Shown here in pieces: positions 57,320 through 64,000 of a stretch of 64,000 nt of DNA. The stretch lies in contig JAHRBC010000004.1 in the NCBI GenBank assembly GCA_022702545.1, positions 2,232,001-2,296,000 of the forward strand, given 5' to 3'. The stretch's first letter is position 1. The number at the start of each line of letters is the position of its first letter. Source of the stretch: Phycomyces nitens. Taxonomy: Eukaryota; Mucoromycota; Mucoromycetes; Mucorales; Phycomycetaceae. The translations under genes were made by a program, and so were the position numbers. The notes beneath the pieces were generated by a model. That model had not been told where the DNA came from. It saw nothing but the letters and a program-made list of their open reading frames with translations, and ran no database searches.

Positions 57320-60004
57320 CAGGGCAATAGGTAAAGAGTTCTAAAGAAAGAAAGACCCTTTTTATCTTTATGTATTTGCCAGTCACAGCAATTTTGTGAT
57401 TGCCCAGTTTGAATACCGAAAGAAAAAAAAAGAAAAAGAAAAAGTTATTTTTTGACTCAAGCGGAATGATCGGCGGATTTCGAATGGTCACTACAAAAAA
57501 GTAATACATATAATTTTACAGGGATTTTTGAGCAACAGAGAGGCCAGCGCGTGTTCCAGGACCCTGTTTCGTTCTGGTAAGCTCAGCATATAGTTGTATA
57601 TATATACATATATATATGTATATATATATATTTATTGCCACTGACAAGAATAGCTCAAGTATCCATTTATAGCTAAAATAACCTCAATGTAAGCTATAAT
57701 TGTTCTTGTTGGGAGGGATTTTCTACATTGGCAATTGGCTGGTCTAAAGGGTATATTCTCAATACAAAAGTTCAATGATAAATTTTTGTTTTGAAACGTA
57801 CATTTATTTTCACATCAATTTATTTTGGAGGTATTAAAATAGGCAATTGACACACGTAGAGTCAAGCCAATTTACCTATTCTTGCCATGAGCATGCTCCT
57901 TTCCGGCAGTCGGCGCACTGTCCGGAATATCATGTAGTCGGAAACACTAAAATATATATATATAAAAAAAACAGGCTTCATGTGCCTAGGACCTGTTTCT
58001 TTTTCTTTCTATTCTGTCCTTCTCCATAACATGCTTCCCTATAACTACATGTGGATGTACGCGTCAGCTTTCCTAATTGAGTCTATAGTACTATACTTTA
58101 CACTATAAAACTCCCTTTTTTTATGTATTCATGACGAAACAACTAGTCAAAATAGCATTCTGTAACACCCTGGTTGTTTGGCATATTTAACCCACTCACC
58201 AGGTAAACCATCTTTATTAGACGTTTTGTGGCGAAGTAAGTCTGGGCCAAATTATCCATTTTGGTATTTGATTTTCTAAAAAGTTTGATAGCCAATAGAT
58301 CAAGAGAAATTTATTATGTTCTCGCGGATTTTCGGTCAATTGGGGCAACAGTCTCCTAGACATCTGGGGTCACATTTTAGCATTTGTTTTCTGAAAAAGG
58401 GACAATGCTAGCATTATTAATCAAAAAGGTCATGAGGATTGTTTGATTAGGTCTCCACGACAACCACGATTTATTGCCATGGCATCAGTTTGACCCTACA
58501 TTTTAACTGGATCAAGAAATTTTCTAAAAATTAACCTTAATATTCCAAGCCAAATCTTATTTTATTGACTGAATTCTAGCCCAAACTAGGTAGGCAGATC
58601 AAGCAGCAATTTTACAAGGAAAGTAATAAGAGGCATGGCATGGTCAAGGGCGTGTTCCTATTTATACAAAAGTACGTTCAATTGACAGGGTCTATATCCG
58701 TCAAGATAGATGACAAATGATTTGTAATCATCCTGGGCGTTTCCGAGAAGTTCTAGATGTCCAAAATATATGATTGGTCGCATGTAATGGTTTGAATATA
58801 GTCTTGAGTTTAAACACTGTTGACTGTGAGTCCTAGCCCAAAGCACCCAATGCACCAAAAATATCCAGAATCACACTAGAATCAATGATACTATTTTTTT
58901 TTCTTGGATTTACAATTGGTATAACAAGCTGTATGCACGTAAATTAAACATTGGAATTCTCTAGACTTTTTTTATTATTATTATTATTATTAAAATGATA
59001 ATAAAAAGGTATGCCAATTGTTTGATTTAGTATCACACATGTAAATTGGATGTTGAATATCATTGTTACATGGATCCTTGAGCCAAATAAATCTTGTTTT
59101 CTGATTAATTTGCTCCCCATAAACTCCAATTCAAATTCAAATCTATGATGTTTATAAAAATCATTCTTAAACTGTTACACTCATCATGATTTTGGCAATA
59201 GGATATGCATATTTGTCTTACCTGAGGTATATAAATATATTTCATTTTTACCAATACTGATTAGCAGTTTATTCGGTATAGTGTACTATATGACTACAGA
59301 TGTGTCTTTTGAAGATGAGCCACCTGGCCCGGTCCGAACAATTGCGATCTTTTAGGTGTCACACGTGGATATAAGGACATATGTATGGATTCCAAGGACG
59401 AACAAGGATAAACGAGCTGCTTTGATTTATTTTAATGATCGTAATCAGCCTGTTATATATTTCCATGATCTTGCGATAATATAGCCACAATAGGATACAA
59501 ATGAGTGTGAGTGTTACTAGCTGGCAGATCAACAGACAAATCTAATGACCATTTTTAAACAAATCTGATTTCCTGACCTTTAATCTCGTATCTCTCTCTC
59601 TCTCTCTTTATTACTAATCCTCGGAATGTTACAGTTTCATGTTCTCAAATCAGATTTTGTGTGTTCATTAAACTCCTTGATCTTTACGTGGCAAAATCTC
59701 CTTTTTTTCCCCTTCTTTCTTTCTAGACAATCTTTGATCTATATTGGTCGTATAGGATAGGATAGGATAGATTTGGATAGGGTAGATTTGGATGTTTGAC
59801 TAGGTCTTTGTATATCTGATACTTTGCCAAGACATATCTATAGGATATACTATATTGTGTATTTGTATAGAGATTAAATGAAATATAAATGAATGAATAT
59901 AAAATTTGGAATGAATCCTATCCTAAAAATCGAATGTAGCATAGCCAGACAAAGTATTACTCGATTCCAAGGGAGTTTGTGTATACTGAATATACTGAAT
60001 ATAT

Positions 60005-60044
<40 letters not shown>

Positions 60045-60213
60045 AAAAAGAGAGAGATCAAGAAAGAGGGTAGGTCTGCAATGGTTGCAAACAAAAGGAG
60101 GGGGTTAAATATACATATACATATACACATATGCATCACATATACATACATATATATATATATACATATATACGTGTGTATGTTTTGTTTTGTTTGTTTG
60201 TGTATAAATTTCT
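57320..60213. other. AT-rich gene-free region
   Basis: About 2.9 kb with TA microsatellites (57596-57633, 60001-60046), a TC run (59587-59607) and a GGATA direct repeat near 59751-59775. A minus-strand ORF at 58658..58858 is unsupported. Confidence 0.45.
60001..60046. repeat. (TA)n microsatellite
   Basis: Long TA dinucleotide tract interrupted by single G bases, just downstream of the FAR1-domain ORF. Confidence 0.85.
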
Positions 60214-60870
60214 TTACTGAGATTGTTCCTCCTTGCACTGCAGTTGGTTAATCAAACGCATAATTGTTCGTGCTGGGTTATTGTTGAACGCAAGCTGACG
60301 AAGATTTGCGATATCTTTGTTCGTGGCACCCTCACCCCGTTCTCGCAAGAAATCGCGGATCGTATTGTTAGTTGCGCCAGTTTCCATCATATTCAGTGCA
60401 AGAGTACGCGAATCTTCAGTTAGGCGTCTGTGTTGAGAGTAGTAGTAAATGTCATCGGCATAAGGGTGGTTGTGAAGTGGACAGCCATCTTTGTTGGGAT
60501 CCCCACCGTAGATTTCAGTCACCACCCAGGCATTATTCCGCAGTCTGATCTTGATGAAATAAGGACAATTCATTCGCATTGAATCCTTGTTACGTGTTCT
60601 CTTGGGCATAATATCTTTGGGTAAAAGTGACACTGAATCCTCAGTAGGATGCCCTGACTGCATAGCTGTGGTCTCATCAAACAGCTCAGCCTTTTTTTCT
60701 CGACGCTTTGCTTTTTCTTCTCGATTACGTGGGTGGCCATGGTGCACACATCCCATGGTCACCACAAGTGCATTACTCCTAACAGTAGAAAGAGCAAACC
60801 CTTGTTCTTTTGCGTATGCCTTACAGGCGTTTCGGGCTTCGTTTTTGGTTGGATACTCGTTGTTCAACAT
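60214..60870 (-). CDS. FAR1-type DNA-binding domain protein
   Basis: Single-exon ORF of 218 residues. It resembles the FAR1/WRKY-GCM1 zinc-binding domain found at the N-terminus of MULE-type transposases and of proteins derived from them. The opening NEARNACKAYAKEQGFALSTVRS, then VVTMGCVHHGHP, later NCPYFIKIRLRNNAWVVTEI and finally GCPLHNHP give the Cys-Cys-His-His zinc ligands in the expected order. A C-terminal segment with NNTIRDFLRERGEGATNKDI resembles the DNA-binding linker after FAR1. No MULE DDE transposase domain or SWIM finger follows before the stop. It may be a stand-alone regulator in a fungal FAR1 family or the truncated front end of a mobile element. Introns or extra exons upstream cannot be excluded. 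Confidence 0.75.
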   Translation of the reverse strand: MLNNEYPTKNEARNACKAYAKEQGFALSTVRSNALVVTMGCVHHGHPRNREEKAKRREKKAELFDETTAMQSGHPTEDSVSLLPKDIMPKRTRNKDSMRMNCPYFIKIRLRNNAWVVTEIYGGDPNKDGCPLHNHPYADDIYYYSQHRRLTEDSRTLALNMMETGATNNTIRDFLRERGEGATNKDIANLRQLAFNNNPARTIMRLINQLQCKEEQSQ

Positions 60871-61986
60871 GACTGGTAAAAAGCGAAAGGTTAGAAATCG
60901 CTAGGTGCACCAAGATTTTTGATAGTAAACACCAAAGGCTGCTTGATTGCTTGCTTGCTAAGCCTGTCGACGTCATCATTTTTAATTTTTTATAAGGCAA
61001 AATCCTTACGGACAGTATTCTACACAAAATACAATGTGACGTCCAATTAGAGCTCCATACAACCACTGCACACTCTTGATGATGTTGGTGTTTAGCAAAA
61101 AGGCTCAAGGAGACAAAATACATGTAAATATTTGCAGAGATATAAATCTAGCAGCCACGCGTGAGTTTGTATAGTTTTATCCACAGTTTATATTTGACAT
61201 TGAAAGAATAAAAAGTAAAGAAAGAGAGTTTGACTGTATCCATTGCACAAAACCCCAAAGTCACACAATGTCCAGTCAAACTGTCCGTAAGAATGACCCA
61301 AGCCTGTTGGAACTGTCACACAAACTCTTTCTCAACCCAAGGATCCGGTCTCTATAAAACACAAAGTATAAGTCAAATACTCTCTTGTCCTTTGTTTTGT
61401 TTCAAATAATGACAAATAATGACAACCAATACAAAGCATATATCTTCTCGCACATGTTACAGATATTGAACCGATTTAAGGGTAATTCAAAAGTTAAAAC
61501 AAAGAATTATCAGTTTACAAATATTCAGGAACACCATAAAAGTATGGACTTTTTAGATGGAATTATATCAATATATTTGTAACCATCATGCTATATTAGT
61601 ATAGTGAAATTATCTAGACAAATTGTATTATCCCAATGCACATTACCACTGCCGAAGTCAATGTCTGTTTTTTTTTAAGTAATGGCTTGTAGACATTGTC
61701 ATCATGGCACATTGTCCTTTGGTTGCTGTATAAACATTCAATTGTGTCTGTTCTATTAAATCTTAGAAAAATGTTGATCATTTGGCATTGTCATGGAAAC
61801 CTTTAATTTTTTTTTTAATTTTCCCAAATGCACACACACAGGCATTCACACACACACATAGCAAAAGAATAATGCAAATAGTTAACAGCTATTCACGTGA
61901 CATGACTGCTTTTTCCAACGAGATTTTTTTGATAAAGGCTGTTGTCTTGTAAGCGATGTATTAGTGTGTGTGCTAACAAAAAAGAA
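60871..61986. other. Spacer between the FAR1 ORF and RRP6
   Basis: Divergent upstream region of about 1.1 kb. CA repeats occur at 61831-61857, close before RRP6. No other gene is evident. Confidence 0.45.
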
Positions 61987-64000
61987 ATGTCATCAGAGAT
62001 TCCTGATCCAGCACTGCAATTCAAGCAATACCAGGCGTCCTTGTTCAAGGCACTTGTGTCTGCAACCTCGGCTTCTAATGCACTCCCGGTAGAAGACATG
62101 GGATTCTACCGAACCCTAGACAAAGATTTTGCAAGAGATATTGACCATGTCGGATCGCGTCTCCTGTCACTTTCCAACAGCCTCCTTCAACAATGCTCCA
62201 ACGATACAGGAGTTACTTCCAAGACGTACGAGGATGCTGAAGATGTAGTAGATAATTACAATGGTGCCATTGATGTTGTGGATAGTTTATTGGAAAAGGC
62301 CGTGAGTATTTATTGTTTAGAAATGTATTTAATGCTAACATTGGCCTTGTTGAATGCGTAGGATTTGTCGTTGGATGAAATGCTTGGACGAGTCAATAAG
62401 CCAGAAGGCTTCTTGCAGCAGGCCACACCCGAAGTCACACAGGTCTCCCAAAATTCGCAAAAGGGAAAGTTGGAGTACAAGTTCTTGCACGCCAAGAACG
62501 TCGTTCGCCCTCAAATCAAATTTAAAGATCGTATCAACAACTCATTGACTGCACCACTTGAAAGAAAGATTGTATACAAGCCCCATGCAAAGGTTCCCTT
62601 GGACAACAGTAAGCATTCAGACCAATGCACATGTGTGTATTAAATGTTGTTCTGTCTGTAGCCGAGACTCTGGAGATGGACAGTGGATCGATTGTCTACT
62701 CGTTGCCTCATCCTTACGAGTATGAGATCAAGAATATCGAGTACCCAGACCATATGTTCAAGGAGAAAGAGCCTGAGATGTACAAGCCTTTTGATAAGAC
62801 TACTGCCACTTGGGTTGATACAGAAAAAGGCTTGAGAGAAATGATGGACAAATTTGAGGATGTAGAGGAATTGGCCGTGGATCTAGAATACCACAACTAC
62901 AGAAGTTACCAGGGTTTCACCTGTCTTATGCAGATCAGCACTCGCGACGAAGACTTTATTATTGATACCCTTGAACTCAGAGACAAGATGTGGATGTTGA
63001 ACGAGTACTTTGCTGATCCCAGTATTGTCAAGGTATGGCTGGTTGGGTCAAGTGGAAAATATCCAAGTCCTAATGCTGGTTTAGATCTTGCATGGTGCTG
63101 ATAGTGATATCATTTGGTTACAACGTGATTTTGGCCTTTACATCGTCAACCTCTTTGACACCTATTTTGTCACCAAAGTATTGGGTAAATGCGGGGAAAT
63201 GCTTGTGGAATCCTACTGGTTTCTTGATCTGTAACGTTTAGCTTTGGATGACTAATGTGTTTTGAATTTCTTTTAGAGTTTCCTCATCATGGTCTCGCCT
63301 ATTTGTTGAAAACTTACTGCAATGTAGAAGCAGATAAGAAATACCAGCTGGCAGATTGGAGAATTAGGTGTGTGAATCATGTACAGATCTTCTAAGCTTA
63401 TTAATCTTGTGTTTCCCTAGACCTATTCCGGAAGAGATGTTTGACTATGCGCGCGCTGACACACATTACCTCCCCTATATCTACGACTGTCTGCGTAACG
63501 AGCTCTTGGAAAAGTCTGGACCTAATCAGAACCTACTTCGCCAAGTACTCCAACGCTCGGCCGAATTATCCCTCCACAAAGACGAAAAGGAAGTGTATGA
63601 TGCCAAGAATGGGTTGGGACCTGGTGGGTGGAAGAACCTCTTGGACAAGTGGAAGTACCCCATGAATCCCCAACAAAAGAGTGTATTCAAACAGCTGCAC
63701 TACTGGAGAGATCACACTGCACGCGAAGAGGACGAGTCTGTTCGTTACGTGCTACCAAACCATATGCTTTTTACACTTGTGGAGAGAATGCCTATAGATT
63801 CGGCAGGTGTTATTGGCTGCTGTAACCCTTGTCCTCTTTTGGTTCGCGTAAACGCACAAGCATTAGCTCTTTTGATCCAGCGTGCAAAGGCAGATGCACT
63901 CACAGGAGGGCCTCTGGCTGAGGTTGATTCCACTGAAAAGGATACGGTTATGGAAGAGACCACCCCTTCACAACATGTGGCTCATACTGTACAGGTGCCC
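61987..64000 (+). CDS. RRP6: Exosome 3'-5' exonuclease RRP6 (5' part, cut by window end)
   Basis: Six exons are visible: 61987..62301, 62362..62608, 62662..63032, 63085..63184, 63277..63367 and 63421 to the window edge. About 568 residues are seen and the frame is still open. RRP6 is the nuclear exosome's distributive exonuclease for rRNA, snRNA and snoRNA trimming. The N-terminal PMC2NT domain binds its cofactor Rrp47. The DEDD-y catalytic domain has [12 protein letters not shown] (Asp261 and Glu263), [15 protein letters not shown] and [15 protein letters not shown], which supplies the Tyr and last Asp. An HRDC domain follows, with [16 protein letters not shown]. The upstream Met gives the start; a Met 45 nt earlier is in frame (61942) but its leader does not look conserved. 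Identity is certain. Confidence 0.96.

Noticed and set aside
58658..58858. Minus-strand ORF with VIYLDGYRPCQLNV
   Set aside because: Looks somewhat protein-like, but no extension in frame and no family could be named.
59957..60251. Tyr/Ile-rich ORFs on both strands
   Set aside because: Produced by TA dinucleotide repeats.

Overview
The window is nuclear DNA from a filamentous fungus. Its AT-rich spacers, many short spliceosomal introns (mostly about 42-90 nt), decayed Tc1/mariner copies, a secreted Rhizomucor/Rhizopus-type lipase and a FAR1-domain ORF fit an early-diverging fungus of Mucoromycota (Mucorales or a close relative). The species is an inference and cannot be fixed from sequence alone.

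Layout. 1-1.4 kb: 3' end of an unrecognised gene. 1.66-2.96 kb (-): five-exon RNase MRP subunit RMP1. 3.63-6.19 kb (+): twelve-exon phosphoinositide phosphatase SAC1, divergent from RMP1. 6.5-8.1 kb (-): unknown multi-pass membrane protein. 8.1-20.5 kb: AT-rich gene desert holding three Tc1/mariner relics and a GC-richer tandem array with alternating 261/260-bp units. 20.6-22.2 kb (+): nine-exon secreted lipase behind a TATA box. 22.2-27.8 kb: desert with one doubtful transposase relic. 27.8-30.4 kb (-): TRK-type potassium transporter. 30.4-36.3 kb: desert with a Tc1 relic. 36.3-38.3 kb (-): pentatricopeptide (PPR) protein. 39.3-41.2 kb (+): PP2A regulatory B (PR55) subunit. 41.7-42.1 kb (+): ORF made only of a transposase-type bipartite helix-turn-helix domain. 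43.1-44.8 kb (+): MATH-BTB protein. 46.4-48.2 kb (+): cytochrome P450. 51.2-53.3 kb (+): ERT1/AcuK-type Zn2Cys6 plus PAS regulator, convergent with an ING/PHD chromatin reader (53.7-55.0 kb, -). 56.2-57.3 kb (-): unknown protein. 60.2-60.9 kb (-): FAR1 DNA-binding domain ORF. 62.0 kb to the end (+): RRP6 exosome nuclease, cut by the window edge.

The genes are mostly unrelated housekeeping functions (RNA processing, lipid signalling, ion transport, chromatin, carbon-source regulation), as expected for a eukaryotic chromosome. There is no operon, gene cluster or CRISPR array. I rebuilt the multi-exon models by hand. Frame was checked across every junction, and family conservation was used to choose sites.

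The more unusual signals are: three introns that need a GC donor, all GCAAGT; a candidate 27-nt intron and a 10-nt microexon in one MATH-BTB gene; a tandem array with a strict 261/260 alternation that implies a 521-bp higher-order unit; two ORFs consisting only of a mobile-element-type DNA-binding domain; and splice choices that would switch the PP2A-B C-terminus or remove a zinc ligand from the ING PHD finger.
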